DNA of 64,000 bases from Siphonodentalium dalli (GCA_032622095.1 CP136065.1:66085031-66149030); one strand, 5' to 3'. Positions 47,143-60,300 are shown, counted from the stretch's first letter. The notes: generated from the sequence alone by a model not told the origin. Numbers and translations are program-made.

Positions 47143-48957
47143 GTATTCATTTATACTATACAGTGAAACCTGTTATGAGAGACAGGTGGTCGCCGACGAA
47201 AGGTTTGTTCCAATTTCAACTGAACTGACATCTATCATCAGTGTTAGATGTCTAAACAAGTGAATTATTTTTATACACAAACTGGTTGAAAATGATTGAG
47301 ATTATATGTTTAATATTTTTTTAAATAAAGTATACTTTATATTAATATTAGTGAAAAACAAAAAGAGATTTATACAGGTAAATGCATGTTAAATAATGCA
47401 GTAGAACAGCCGATCAGAGAACACATCGGGTACATGAGTGACGGTGAGTCGTGACAGAAGGAAGAATGAGACAGATTGCTGGGGCGCAAATCAACTCCAA
47501 ACATGATAACTTGATAAAAAGGGAATAAACGTACATCAGTCATCACTGTGTGTCATTATTTAATTCCCTGTCTCACATATTATTATATTATTTTGGATGT
47601 ATTAGTATCTTAGAATAAAACTGCAAACAGCAGAAAATTCATAAACAGTGGTTGTCCTTGACCTGACCTGTAATGATTCTGGACACTTGCATGATTGACC
47701 TTCATTTAGTTGACGACGGAATATCTCTTTGATGTTTCTATTGTTGCGATATAGTTTACTGCGTAGTGTCTGCAAACTTCTTTATGATGTCACATGGAAT
47801 GATTTTAATTTAATATGAAGCCCGGGAATGAGCATTATAAAAACATGGAAAGCATGCATTGTCAGCGTGTTGTCGTGCTTTCAATAAGAACGCGAACTCG
47901 TGTATTTATTAAACAAAGGTTCCTTTATGCTGTACTCTTCGGGTGCAGACATTACTCACCGTTAAACCGTTAAAACAACAGTACAACCAAGCAGAGTCTC
48001 AATTTTATGTTACTATGGAATATAGGATCTTTTTTGTATTTCATCATACATTAGTTAATCCAAACACTTCAACATTCACGTAAAAAATAATAAGAGTGAT
48101 GAAGTTTTTATAATCCACGTTCCCAAATACTACTTTTGGATTAAAATAAAATTCGGCTTTGTCACATGTATGGGGAATCCCAAAATCATAATCTGTGATG
48201 AAGCAACTAATTGCAAATATTTTATTCAACGAAATTCATCCTGCTGAAGCATCTGGGGCTCAGAATGGGTGTTAATGTCAGAAAAGCACTGGTTAAAGAC
48301 TTATTACGCCACCGCTGTGGTGTTTCTAGTGTGGCTGTTTTTCATATTCAGTGGTAGTCTCCAATTCTGTGGTCGAGTGGACGAAGATTTTTTTTTTTGT
48401 ACCTTACTCAAATCGTACCGATAGAATCACATAGATGCTGAAATTGTAAAGTTAACGCCACCGGTGTATAATATGTTTTTGAAAATATGACTCAATCGTA
48501 TCGATAGTCAGGACAGGCTGAAATTGTAATCTTAAAGTCACCGGTGTAATAATATGTTGTTGAAAATATAAATAATCTGATAGCCTGAAAATAATATATA
48601 ACCCATTGGGAGCCTCCTGGTATAGTGAGGTGAATTATGGGTAAGCCCCCTGGTGTAGTGAGGTGAATTATGGGTAATATTATGCCTGTTCTATTGTGAT
48701 AACCGCCATCTTTTTTCTTCTGGAATTATCGGCGTGTTTTATGAAAATGTCACCAAGATTTCTACACTCGATTCTTTTAAAATGCACCCTGATCGGTCAA
48801 ATTCTTTTGATAATTCTATCTAAATACATCTTAGCTACTATTCGGATCTGCTTTCCCGGTCGAAAAAGGTTTAGTTTGACCAAAACGGCTTTTGACAAAA
48901 GTTTGTTTATAAAATAGCGTACTCGATAAACCCGTAGTACGGCCATACGTATGCTGT

Positions 48958-49320
48958 AAATTTTATCATCGAAAAAAATTCATTTCTTTCACCTAAAACA
49001 TAATTATGTGCTGTATCCTATCATTTTAGGAATATATACGTATCCCACTCAGACACACCAAGTCTCAGCTTAAAATTTTGAAAAATAAGAGATTTATCAA
49101 CATAAATCGATTTGTATGGCAGATCCCATGTTAAAATTAAATTTTATCATCGAAAAAAATTCATTTCTTCCACCTAAAACATAATTATGTGCTGTATCCT
49201 ATCATTTTAGGAATATATACGTATCCCACTCAGACACACCAAGTCTGAGCTTAAAATTTTGAAAAATAAGAGATTTATCAACATAAATCGATTTGTATGG
49301 CAGATCCCATGTTAAATAAA
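48958..49320 (+). repeat. 181-bp tandem duplication
   Basis: Two nearly identical copies (starting at about 48961 and 49142) of a segment with ttttatcatcgaaaaaaatt c and cagacacaccaagtct. Only a few differences, so recent. Confidence 0.92.
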
Positions 49321-49424
49321 TTTTAGGGCCCTTCAAATGTTTTCTGAGATGTTCCATATTGGCACCAGAGTCCATATTTGACTGGTTCTACATGATAATT
49401 GTGCAACAGTACAGTCGCGTTACT

Positions 49425-50300
49425 TTATACGTCAACATTGGTCATTATCACTCGACAAATTTATTTCGGTCTATCGTATCAACCCCTATTTCCCCCGCGT
49501 AGCCTGACTAAGTGTCAACATTGGTCTTTATCGCTCCACTAATTTGTATCATTTCATCGGTATGAATTCCATATCCAATTATCCACATATAACCAACCCA
49601 ATCTCTAATCCCAGTCCAATTTATTTATTTTTTTCATCGCTATAGTCACGTTACGAAATATTTTATTGCGTGATACTTGTACTTATATGTCTATGGTATT
49701 ACTATAGTATACCGTATACGTATATCAATTGCTATTCCTTTCTATATAATTCTGGTGCCATCTATAGAGATAGAGATAATTTCCGACACCCCCCCCCTAA
49801 TTTTATATCATTGCTGCTTTAGTACATTCGCGATGCATTACATGGCAACATCGCTCCACTAATTTATGTCAGTTCATCGGTACGAACCCCTTTTTCTCCG
49901 AGTCCATATAACCAACCCAACATCTTATCCCGGCTTAAATTATTATTTTTATTTTCATCGGTATAGTTGTACGTGTTACATACATATTTTTATCATTTGA
50001 TTCTAATTTGTATTGTACCACTATAGAAGTCCATAAATGACTATTCTGGCACTATATAGAGATGACTAACATTCTGACAACCCCCCCCCCCCCTATTTTA
50101 TAACCTTGTTGCAACAGTAGAGTTGAGATGCATAATATGTCAACATTGGTCGTTATCGCTCTACATATGTATATCGGTTCAACCCTTAGTTCCCTGTAAT
50201 GCCCACCCCCCCTCAATTTATTTTTTCATTTGTATTATAGTCTCGTTACGTACACATTTTTCTTTTATAACTTTTGCTTCAACGCGCCAAGTTCTAGCTG
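49425..50300. repeat. diverged ~300-bp tandem repeats with C tracts
   Basis: Four units beginning gtcaacattggtc or similar, followed by tcgctc, tcatcggta and a cccccc tract (49790, 50083, 50205). Confidence 0.6.
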
Positions 50301-51182
50301 CTGCAGACAATACAAAACTGAAAACATATTGAAATGTAAGCAGGCTTCAAACTCATATTATCCAATAAAAACTCTGGCTACATCAGAAATTTGTGTATAA
50401 GGTGTACTCGTTTTTCATGTCTGTTGGTTGTGTTAAAGCGAGGTGGTCGCTCACGGCAGTGGTAGCTCAAAGCAGGTTTCACTGTACTATAAATAAATAA
50501 TTGTATCCATGTGTCTCATGCATATTTCTGTTTTAAAATGTAAACATGTATGGAACAGTTATGTTCATTGAATAAAATCATTCATAAACTGAAGTTATAC
50601 CGGGTATGTGTAGAGCATAGTATACAATTTGCACACCCTAGGTTGTTAGCCGAGGAAATATTTCTGGCCTGACCTTTTTAGCCTTGGCCAATTTCGTCTA
50701 TGAAATTAACAAGGCTGTTAATCAAATTTATAAATCATTATCTTAATATAAAGAGACAAGTATGAAAACATTACCAAATAGCCGAACAAACATATTTAAT
50801 TTGGCGTACGGAATTATTTTATCGCTGCATATACCGGGTAGTTGTAGATGAGAATTTTATTTAGGCCAAAAAAATATATACCTGTGTTTCTGGTGACATG
50901 AAAGAAAAAAATAGGGGCGGGTGGCTTTTCATTTTATTTTATTTTTTCATTTTATTTTCGACTATGCTCAAAATAAATATGAATGCGACCCCCAAGCCTA
51001 CTTCTCCTTGTTTGTAATTGATTATAAAATAATAAAACTAAGTAGATTCTATTAGAATATAGTGTAATTTACTGTTTTATTGAATAAAACACCTATGATA
51101 TGGCCAGAGATACTTAGAGTATAAAGTATATCTGATACAGCCAACACATCTCCTAGCAGTTAATTAACTCAATACAAGATAA

Positions 51183-51305
51183 CCAACTTCATGGTATTGT
51201 AACAGTATACTATCTCTGTGTGAGAAGACACAAGAGAGAGACAACTTCATGGTATTGTAACTGGATACCATCTCTGTGTGAGAAGACACAAGAGAGAGAC
51301 AACTT
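51183..51305. repeat. ~58-bp tandem duplication
   Basis: Two copies plus of caacttcatggtattgtaac and ctgtgtgagaagacacaaga. Confidence 0.85.
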
Positions 51306-51394
51306 CACAGCATCCTGAACCTGATTTATTAGTTACTATCTAGACAGTGTCACCTGTGTATCTTTGATATATTTTAGCGATGAATAAAATAATC

Positions 51395-51925
51395 AAAGGG
51401 CCATAACTCCAGTAAAAAGTACCGGATCAAACCCATATTCGAACTCGATCTGTATTTTGAGTTGAGAAACTCACATACAAAATTTGGTTCCTATTAGTTG
51501 AAAAATTGTTGATTTATCGAAGCATTCATGAATTCTATGTCAAAGGGCCATAACTCCATTAAAAAATATCGAATCAAACCCATATTCGAACTCGATATGT
51601 ATTTTGGGTTGAGCAACTCACATACCAAATTTGGTTATGGTCAGATAATTTATTTTTGAGTTATGGCAGCATGCATAAATTCTAAGTTGAAAAAGGGCCA
51701 TAACTCTGTAAAAAAAACTCGGATCAAACCCATATTCGAACTCGATCTGCGAAATTCATATACAAAATTTGGTTCCGATCAGATAGAAAATATTTCAGTT
51801 ATCGCACCATGCGTAAAGTGTCTACAGACAGACAGACAGACAGACGGACGGACGGACTAACGACGAGTGGTCAATCCGGGCAACGACACTATGTTTACCA
51901 TACTATGGTATGGGTAAACATAAAA
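51395..51925. mobile_element. Helentron-like tandem-repeat element with 3' hairpin
   Basis: Three ~155-bp units with aaagggccataactcc and aaacccatattcgaactcga t, gacagacggacggacgg, and hairpin tatgtttaccatac / gtatgggtaaacata. Confidence 0.65.
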
Positions 51926-51999
51926 ACAAACTAATTAAAACCTCGTCGATGTATCGACTATCAGTGATATCCAATCGGACCAGGAAGCATAAAGATGCC

Positions 52000-52785
52000 G
52001 ACATTGAGCCCATAATAAAAAGATTGTTGCACTGCGTTGTCTGAATAAATTTAATTAGATATATGTAGTACAAACACTACCTGTTGACCAATGAGGAACG
52101 TCGTCTCTGAAAATCTCTGTCAGTGTCACGAGATTGACAGTTAAATGGGAGGGGCTTTATATTAATTATCCATGTCAAGTTGTCAACTTTATAATGGGAA
52201 CTGGGGGGAGTACATTGTCTGTTGACAAGTTTAATCCGGGAAGTTTAACAATTGCTCAGCAACCCACATGTACAGAGTGCAGTGTCCATGCATTGTTGAC
52301 GTGCCACGGGAAAGACATACATGTAGATTGATATGATATAGGTTGAGACTACAGCAGCTGCATCACTCTGGTTAACAGTGAAATAAAATTGTAGCAATAG
52401 CATGCATCAAAGGTTTGCCGCCGGCTGTAAACGGCATGTTATTGACAAAGTCGGTCACTTGTTGCATGACATGTACTATTGAAATAGGTCATTAAAATTG
52501 AGGTCACTCAGTTCAGGTCTGTGCTTTGATCAGTGGATCACTAGCGACTGATTGTTCTATTAATACAATGCATGTGTTTCAAGAAGATGGCATCGGATTG
52601 TCTTCACATGCAAATTGATACAATTCGGTCTGTTGGCCTCACTGTTACTCCGTGATAAATAGGGAATGCTCATCATTTTTATTACTTATTGTGGGGGATT
52701 ACCATATTTTTTTGTTAGATACTGATTAAACATTGATCTTTCTCATTTGTGGCGACCGCTGCTTACTTACCTGCATGGGTAATAA
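52000..52785. other. intergenic sequence without recognised features
   Basis: No gene, RNA or clear repeat recognised. Confidence 0.45.
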
Positions 52786-52794
52786 CAACATGCA

Positions 52795-52898
52795 ATTTGT
52801 GTATCGAGATATGTATCGTTTGAACGCCCGCATCGATGACCGTATCGTCAGTGCTGTATCGCGGTCGCATCGATACATCAATGTATCGTTACACCCCT
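52795..52898 (-). repeat. hAT-type terminus (taggggtgtaacgatac)
   Basis: The right edge, read on the minus strand, starts taggggtgtaacgatacatt, a common hAT-type end, followed by cgatgcgaccgcgatac. The partner end is not found; it sits against the truncated hAT-like copy that follows. Confidence 0.5.
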
Positions 52899-54571
52899 AA
52901 TTCAATGCCAATTTCCTTTGGCGGCATTACATAACGTTCTGGCTGCACGCGCACCGCGGCATACATCAAAGCAATCAAGTCTAGACTTTTACTAAGTAAT
53001 CAATAGTTTGTCTGTTTTCTTTAAACTGCCCCCCCCCCCCACTTTGTCATTATCATTAGTTCGCCTCAAAGCGATGGCAGTAAACCTACAAAAATGGAAA
53101 TTGAATGTTTGGGGACATTTAGTCCTAATAGAAGATGACGAAGAAAAATAAAAATAAAATGGCCGGAATGCAAGGCCTGCCGAACGCGATTCGTTTATTC
53201 TGGATCAACATCCAATATGAAGTTGCACATCCAGAAAAACACATATGCCAACTGGGAGTGGGAATTTAGAGTATATCTAGTGATGTGTTCCATAACTTTA
53301 TTTCCTAAACACTGGCTGGGGCTTGTGTAATGAATCACGAGTCCACGACGATTTAATTTGTTTGAATTTGTTTATTAAACAAGTGCACCGCTGGGCGGAG
53401 GTAACGCCCCCTACTGTACAATCAAGAGAAACTTTCTGGTTAAGCGCTATAAAAATGCCACATGTTGTTCTATATTAGCTTCAAATTTGGTCTGGTGCCA
53501 CAAAAATAGAAGGAAAACTGAATTTTCTAAAAACAAAACTGAATTTTTTAAGTCGAAAAAGGGTCACAACTCTCACAAAAATTATCTGATTGAACCGAAA
53601 TTTTACCTTGACCTGTATTGCGATATTGGTAATACAAAAAAAACGGGTTTTGCAAATAAACAATCCAAAATCAAGTTATCATCTGGAAACCAAAAAAACC
53701 TGAATTTTCTAAGTCCAAAAAGGGGCGTAACTCTGGAAAAAATGGGTGGACGAAACCACGGCTATGAGGAAATCTTGTCCCCTCGGCTGGTCTATTGGCA
53801 TACCAAAGATCAACTGAATTGAATTAGCGAAACCAAAGTTATGAGTTGAAACGTTCGTATGCCACAGAAAACTGAATTTTCTAAGTCCAAAAAGGGGCGT
53901 AACTCTGGAAAAAATGGGAGGGACGAAACCGCAGTTATGGGGAAATCTTGTCCCCCCGGCTGGTCTATTAGCATACCAAAGATCAACTGAATTGAGTTAG
54001 CGAAACCAAAGTTATGAGTTGAAACGTTTGGACGGACGGACGGAAGGACGGACGGAGGGCAACACTATATACCCCCAAATCTCCATCGGAGATCGGGGGC
54101 ATAATAATTGAAGTAACATCGTGGAGCCACTGTGATTAATACATACCTACCTATACCCACACACTAGTAAACATTACTAAACAACAATATAACTACATTC
54201 AGTACCTTGTAGTACACATGTTTGGCTAATCGTGTCCGGGATATTCACGAGGAAGGAACTATATTTCGTCGCTGAAGGTTTTGCAAGCAAGTGTTGTTTA
54301 CGCGGTGCGGAACTCCCGTAAACATCGATATACTAGTGCACTACTAATATAATATTATATAATATATATTAGTTTGTTTGGGCTCAAAACTGAAATAATT
54401 TATACACATTTACCACTATTTGATCGCCGTAATTGTACGACCAAGACATCATTTGTGATCGCATGTATTTCAACATTTCCGGGACGCGTAATAAACTGCC
54501 GATATAATGACCAGTGTATTCAATCTCGTACTTAGGGTAATGATGGTCGCGGTTAACCGGTTATGATTAGG
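52899..54571 (-). mobile_element. hAT-like element copy 3, inverted and interrupted
   Basis: Reverse-oriented relative of 25153-26454 (e.g. cgccgtaattgtacgaccaa g, ggtcgcggttaaccggttat). Both ends are truncated and a Helentron-like element is inserted at about 53382-54103. Confidence 0.7.
53382..54103. mobile_element. Helentron-like element nested in hAT-like copy
   Basis: 5' end caagtgcaccgctgggcgga ggtaac; units with aaaaaggggcgtaactctgg; 3' ggacggacggaaggacgg and hairpin acccccaaatctcc / ggagatcgggggca. The flanks rejoin (tttattaaa .. ataattgaagtaaca) as in the uninterrupted copy at 25670-25700. Confidence 0.7.
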
Positions 54572-54680
54572 CCAAAAAAAAAAGATGCTATGTTTCCTTT
54601 CCGTACATCGACCGACCCTAAAAATAACCCGCCGACCCTAATCTTTTTATTGATAATTTGAGAAAAATTCAAAATTTTCT
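54568..54680. repeat. ttaggcc-family terminus
   Basis: ttaggccaaaaaaaaaagat gctatgtttcc and gaccgaccctaaaaataacc; same family as 39901 and 41326. A second left end occurs at 55855-55930, running into the assembly gap. Confidence 0.5.
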
Positions 54681-54928
54681 AAATTTTTTTACCACTAATG
54701 CTCATAAATATTGATGAACATTTATATATAATAGTGTGTAAAACATGGTTTCTAACATATGCCTGTGAAAAGTGACCATGAAGTGACAGTTGTCTCAAAA
54801 GCCCCAGGTGTGTGATGAGTTGTTGATTGATCAGGATTGATGGGCATTAATTTTTCAATTTTAATTTCATGAGAGTGGATCTCATATGCCTGCTTTACCT
54901 GTATGCCTTGCTTGGGACTTATGGAACA

Positions 54929-55776
54929 TACTCATGGGTTCCAAATAAACATATAAACATGCACGCACATTTATTATTTTCTTGGGAAATATCCTCCCTG
55001 CACAGTGTGACATAACTACACATGCCCCATTATATTCCCATAACTTGATTCAAGAACATATATACCCCAAACTCGAATATCCGTGTTCGGTTCAAGGAAA
55101 CCTCACACGTCTTACTCTCTACCAAGACCTACACACAATGAAGACAGCTCCCAAAATATGGTCATGGGAAATTACCATAACAGCGGGACCAATCCCGATG
55201 TGTATTACCAAACACCTCATTATGTGTTCACCCAAATGGTATATAAGTAAATACAATTCCCCCAAGATATCATGCTTTTCCTATTCCACTTCCGAGCCTC
55301 TAATACGTAGAGGCTCGACTATTCTAACACTAGGATCATCGATTGTCACATTTGTATACACTGCTTGTATATTATTCACGACGTAATAAAGACTTGTACC
55401 TATATATATCTATGTGTCCATTACCTCACAACAGTGCTTATTTGAGTCTGCAAGTTTATTAATTTTGAGGCTATGAAAATTGAAATCAGCACAAACTCAA
55501 GATTTCTATATGATTCTGATACAAAATTGATGAGCTTATAACTTTATGCATGTACATATTCAAATATATGGCATACATGTGAACATTTAAATATTGAATA
55601 AAACACTACATGACACATACTATGTTGATTCCTATGCTTGATCTACATGTACTATAAATTTGTTAACTATAGTTGATGTTTTGCTCAGAGTTTCCACTGT
55701 GCTATTATTAACTTTCAATGGAATTTTTCCCCTGCACTATTATTTGGGCCTGCACTTTTATTTGGAGCCCGAGAGT
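54929..55776. mobile_element. terminal-inverted-repeat element (ctcgggctccaaataaa), interrupted by a solo LTR
   Basis: Ends ctcatgggttccaaataaac and tttatttggagcccgagag; same family as 61318-61690 in opposite orientation. Confidence 0.65.
55008..55430 (+). mobile_element. solo LTR of a retrotransposon
   Basis: 423 bp starting TGACATAAC and ending CTCACA, flanked by the 6-bp direct repeat acagtg (55002-55007, 55431-55436). It has a TATA-like tatataag at 55240 and a polyadenylation signal AATAAA at 55385-55390 in the expected order. The 134-codon ORF across it is fortuitous. Superfamily not determinable without internal coding sequence. Confidence 0.75.
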
Positions 55777-56056
55777 ACCGGTAGGAGCACTATCAACAGA
55801 CATGGTGTGTGTATCTGTATATATATACATGTATAGAGGTTATCACCACATATGTTAGGCCAAAAAAAAAAGATAGTATGTTTCCGATAACGAAGTGAAA
55901 AAATTAGGGTAGGTAGGGAAATTTTTTTTTAATTTTTAATTTGATATTTTTTATCCAGCTGCAGAAATATTGAATTACCTCGACCGAAAATGACATAAAA
56001 TGCCAACTTGTGTTGTGGGAAAGTATTACTTGATAAACACAGCACTAGGAAATATA

Positions 56057-56156
56057 NNNNNNNNNNNNNNNNNNNNNNNNNNNNNNNNNNNNNNNNNNNN
56101 NNNNNNNNNNNNNNNNNNNNNNNNNNNNNNNNNNNNNNNNNNNNNNNNNNNNNNNN
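56057..56156. other. 100-N assembly gap
   Basis: Exactly 100 undetermined bases, the usual placeholder for a scaffold gap of unknown size. Confidence 0.99.
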
Positions 56157-57078
56157 TTATAGTAATAGACATTCAACTTCCCACATTCCTAATGGCTCCA
56201 TTGACTGTAATACATTAAATTATTCCCTTTCCAAGTTGAGCTACAGTGTCATTGACACTTTCATGTTCAATGTAGAGAGAAGAGGCAAGCCACAATGTGG
56301 CTATTTTATCTAGCATCCGTGAGGAAAATTATTGTAAAATATTGTAAAGTAAAATATTGTAAATTATTACTTCTATACATCTGGATAGGATTTTGTCAGG
56401 GACCAAACTCCAAACTGGAGGTTAGTGGAGACGACAACACGATATTGCATCCAATGCAGTGTTAAAAAATCCCGACGAGAACCCGAAAGACTCGAAAAGA
56501 GCATCGGTTTGTTTTTATTGAGTATTGTTTTATGCAAACAAAAACGATATTTGGTCGAAGTGATTCTCGTAAAGAAAACAAAATTTAAATATTTGTTACT
56601 GAAAATATCCACCCACGTCTACTGTCATTAATAAGACAGTATTGTAGAATAAAAGATTGTTGAACAATTGTAAAACTGAAGTGCGAAAATTGGGAAAAAC
56701 ACGTGCGTTGTGCACGAAATTAGGCAACTGCGTGTTGTCGTTCGCAATAGCATAAAGAGAAACGTTTCATGAGAAATGAACAGATAAAAAATGCGACTTA
56801 TCTTGCGTCTAGAAGAATTTAAAATGAATGAGGTTCTGTCTTTCCATCGCTGTTATAGTGAAAGGACTCGCATGATTGGTCCAAATAATATATCGCCATT
56901 AATTGGCATTTGACAAGGTGCGCGTACTTGAGGTATTGCGTACCGATTTTTTTTTTTACGACTTCTAGATTTCTTGCAAGCAAGAATATATAACCATTAG
57001 TTTCAGTGTCCAAGATATATTTGCAGGAGATATAGAGTTCTGCCGCTTGCGTCAGTAAACTGACGAAATGCTACATAC
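56157..57078. other. sequence between gap and last visible RAD54B exon
   Basis: No RAD54B exon recognised. A short reverse fragment of the gacactgtagctcaactt repeat end lies at 56235-56265. Confidence 0.45.
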
Positions 57079-57345
57079 CCATCATTTGTATGTCATATTC
57101 TTCAAGATCAAAGAGTTCACAAATTATATTACTCACAACGCTTTCATTCTGTGAAGTTGAATCTTGACATTTTTCTAGAATGAGTTTGGGATGGTTACAG
57201 AGCTTCTTTAGTGCAGCTATGCAAATGAGGTGAGGAGCGCCCTCTGTAGTCCCGTATATACACCCTCTGATGAGCTTTGATGTGAGTAGCGCCCTATAGA
57301 GCTGTAGCTGCAGAGCTGAGGGTCTACAGAAGACTACCATTTCAC
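57079..57345 (-). CDS. RAD54B: RAD54B exon with VVFCRP and ALKKLCNHP
   Basis: 88 codons: (S)[20 protein letters not shown] ... [20 protein letters not shown] ... [21 protein letters not shown] plus G. This is the segment linking the two RecA-like lobes. The next exon (expected to start the GKL..L block) is not found. Confidence 0.93.
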
Positions 57346-60300
57346 CTGAATCAAGAATAAAAAGCTGAATTGATATCCAATGAAACCCAGTAGAAAGAAA
57401 GAAATCCCATCACGATGACATAAACGTAGAGATCTGATGCAAGGAAAGAAAACCCGTCACAATGTCATAAATGTTCAAACTACCAGCATAAATATAATGT
57501 AAACTTGCATTTTCTGTGAGGTGTCATAAAGATCTCAAGTTACAACATTATTGACTCATAGGAGTGGAAAACCAGTCATTTTTCATCATACTAAAAAAGA
57601 GCCGGGTCTGTATGTTTTTTTCAGAAAACAAAAATTATCTGAGAGATAAAACACAAAAAGAAAAGACCTCGGCGAAGGCAAATTAAATTTTCAATTTCTG
57701 CTCTCACAGTTCCAAAACCTCGATTTTCAAACTTTGACTGTTGAAATCATGGAGAATGCAATCTCGGTCAAAATGTGTCAGTGATACGTTAGTGGGTTAT
57801 TTTGGATGAATCAAATCACACAGAATCAATCAACAAACTTTTAGGGACATCTGTTGAGGAAATATTAGCCATAAGCAACAAGAATTAGCCCCGGAGCATA
57901 ACTAATGCAGAAGGGTGGAATGCTTTGTTGGTGCTTTCCCTGGAAATAAAAACGATATTCTCTGGTAGAGAACATCCCAAATATCATTCCATTTCGTTCA
58001 GCAGAAGTAAAGTTAAAAATCTGGAAATGAAAAATGAACCACATAAAATAATAGTATGCACTGTTTTTAAAATGGTGTTATAAAGAAGAAAAGCTGATGT
58101 TGGACAGTTTAAATGTGAACCTCAACTTACTTTTCATTGGCAGCCGGCATTGGATAGTTTGAATGTGAACCCCCAACTTACTTTTTGGTGGCAGCCGACA
58201 TTGGATAGTTTAAATGTGAACCCCAACTTACTTTTCAGTGGCAGCCGACATTGGATAGTTTAAATGTGAACCCCAACTTACTTTTCGGTGGCAGCCGACG
58301 TTGGACAGTTTAAATGTGAACCTCAACTTACTTTTCGGTGGCAGATGATGTTGGATAGTTTAAATGTGAACCCCAAACTTACTTTTCGGTGGCAGGTACT
58401 TGTTATTAACTTCCTGTGTTCTCCGTAGTATAAATAACTTAGTAAGTCGTGCTAGCTCATTGCCACGCTCCTCTCCCAAAGCTATTTGTTCTGCAGTTGC
58501 CCCTGGTTGCCGTGACGACACTATCGGCACCTCATATATTCTTCTAAAAGCAGCACTGGTGCCTGGAGTTGAAACAATACCAAATTCTTGAAAATTAATA
58601 TGGAGTAAAATACTAATACCTGACAAAGGCCTTGAACAAATCTTCCTGTTCGCGCACTTATTCATGCGTGTGGAATAAACATCCATATACAACTATAATT
58701 AATAATTGTTGAGTTTAAGATGTGCCAAGCATGGTAAAAGACATATGGTGTCGGACATTTGCAGAATGAGGTCCCAGAAGGTGAATTTAGTGAGCTACCA
58801 CGCACAGAGAGCTAGCATCACTAAATTCACCTTCTGGGGACCTCATTCTGCTTAGGTCTCATCTTTTCATGGAAAGTATCTTTATTATCAAATTAACAAG
58901 TTTTTATAGTTTCTTTAGAAAGTTTCTTTTTCTTGTTTTAGTTTAGTTTCTCTATACCCCAAAATTTACCGATGACACAATGCATAATCGAGGTGCCTAT
59001 GCAGAATGAGGTCTCCAGAGGGAGAATTTAGTGATACCAGCCCATTTAGAGCCCTGCGTATCAGATATTCAGCAACCCAATTGAATCTCAAATCGAATCT
59101 CAAATCGAATCGGTGTCTGTTATCGACATCGATGTAAAATCCGAATCGATTCAGGACTAGCATTGGACAGTGAAACAAACACAGCTGAATATCGGATATC
59201 CTTCAAATAATTCTCCACAAATTTGGCACAAAAGATGAAACAGGCAACATAGACAGAAGGGAAGTTAATTGTGATAACTTATCGCCACTGATATCATTCA
59301 TTTTCGCTGCCCAGTGCAGTTTTTAATACATATATGTCAGCACTTGATCACAAGACATGTATAACTCTCAAAGTCAAGTCATTTTTTTACTTTAATTCAA
59401 GCAACAGCTATTACAATTATCAAACAATCACATGGCTTTGCATGTGGTTTTCCGGTTGACTTACCTTTGTGGGAAAGTGCACAATTTCAGATTCATTTGG
59501 ATACCATGAAAATTACTGCAAATACGGGAAATTATGGAAATTCTAGAAAAGGGATGTGCCTGGGCTCAAATGGTGTTATATATTATGTAGCTTTGTGTGT
59601 CCTCTAACAGTTCATGGGCAAGGAAATGACTACTTTTCAGTGATAAAAACTCAAAAGTTATCCAACGGGGTGAACCAAAATGTTTGTACCTCCAGAACGG
59701 CCTCATTTATTTATCCTAGTGGAAATCCCACAAACACAGTGCTATGTGGGCATGGCCCCCATTCATTGAGCTCCACTCGCCAAAGAAATAAACATTTAGG
59801 TCAAATAAATAAAAATTCTGTGTTCTCAGGCCCCTCTTTAAAAAAAGCCTCGTCAAATAAATTTTTCGCAATATTTTCTATGGGATTTGAACAACGAAAA
59901 TTTTTGTTTTGTTTCTGGATTATGTTTTCCACATTCTAAGAAAGAAAAAAATAGCCTTCCTCCCTCATCTCAAAATTGAGATCTAATTGTCTGAGAACAC
60001 AGATATAATATTTTAATGGACTTAGTTAATACCTCTATCCCCCTAAATGATCAATATTATTCAGATTCAAAGTATCAATCCCGAATCAGATTGGTAATGT
60101 CAACACCAAATTGAATCTTGGAAGCTTCGAAGGGCCCTAGGAAATCCTACACAATTTTTATAAAATGGATGACACTACTGGATTGAATGCTTCGCAAAAC
60201 CAGGTTAAAATTTGATATGACTCGAGCATATTTTTTCGAATCACTTTTCTTTTCATTTTTGTGGATAAAAAAGAACAGAAGGTTTAAGATGGGAATTTGG

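Larger units (their letters stand above)
47161..50484. mobile_element. 3.3-kb TA-flanked terminal-inverted-repeat element (Tc1/mariner, pogo-like ends)
   Basis: Left end cagtgaaacctgttatgaga and right end complement of agctcaaagcaggtttcact g; both continue with ggtggtcgc in the subterminal region; TA on both sides (47159-47160, 50485-50486). No long ORF is present, so it is non-autonomous or heavily decayed. Interior holds tandem duplications. Confidence 0.7.

Noticed and set aside
54982-55386. 134-codon plus-strand ORF
   Set aside because: Lies almost wholly inside a solo LTR with TATA-like and AATAAA signals and flanking duplications; composition is not protein-like.
56373-56612. Candidate missing RAD54B exon
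   Set aside because: No helicase motif and no plausible acceptor-donor pair in the right phase.
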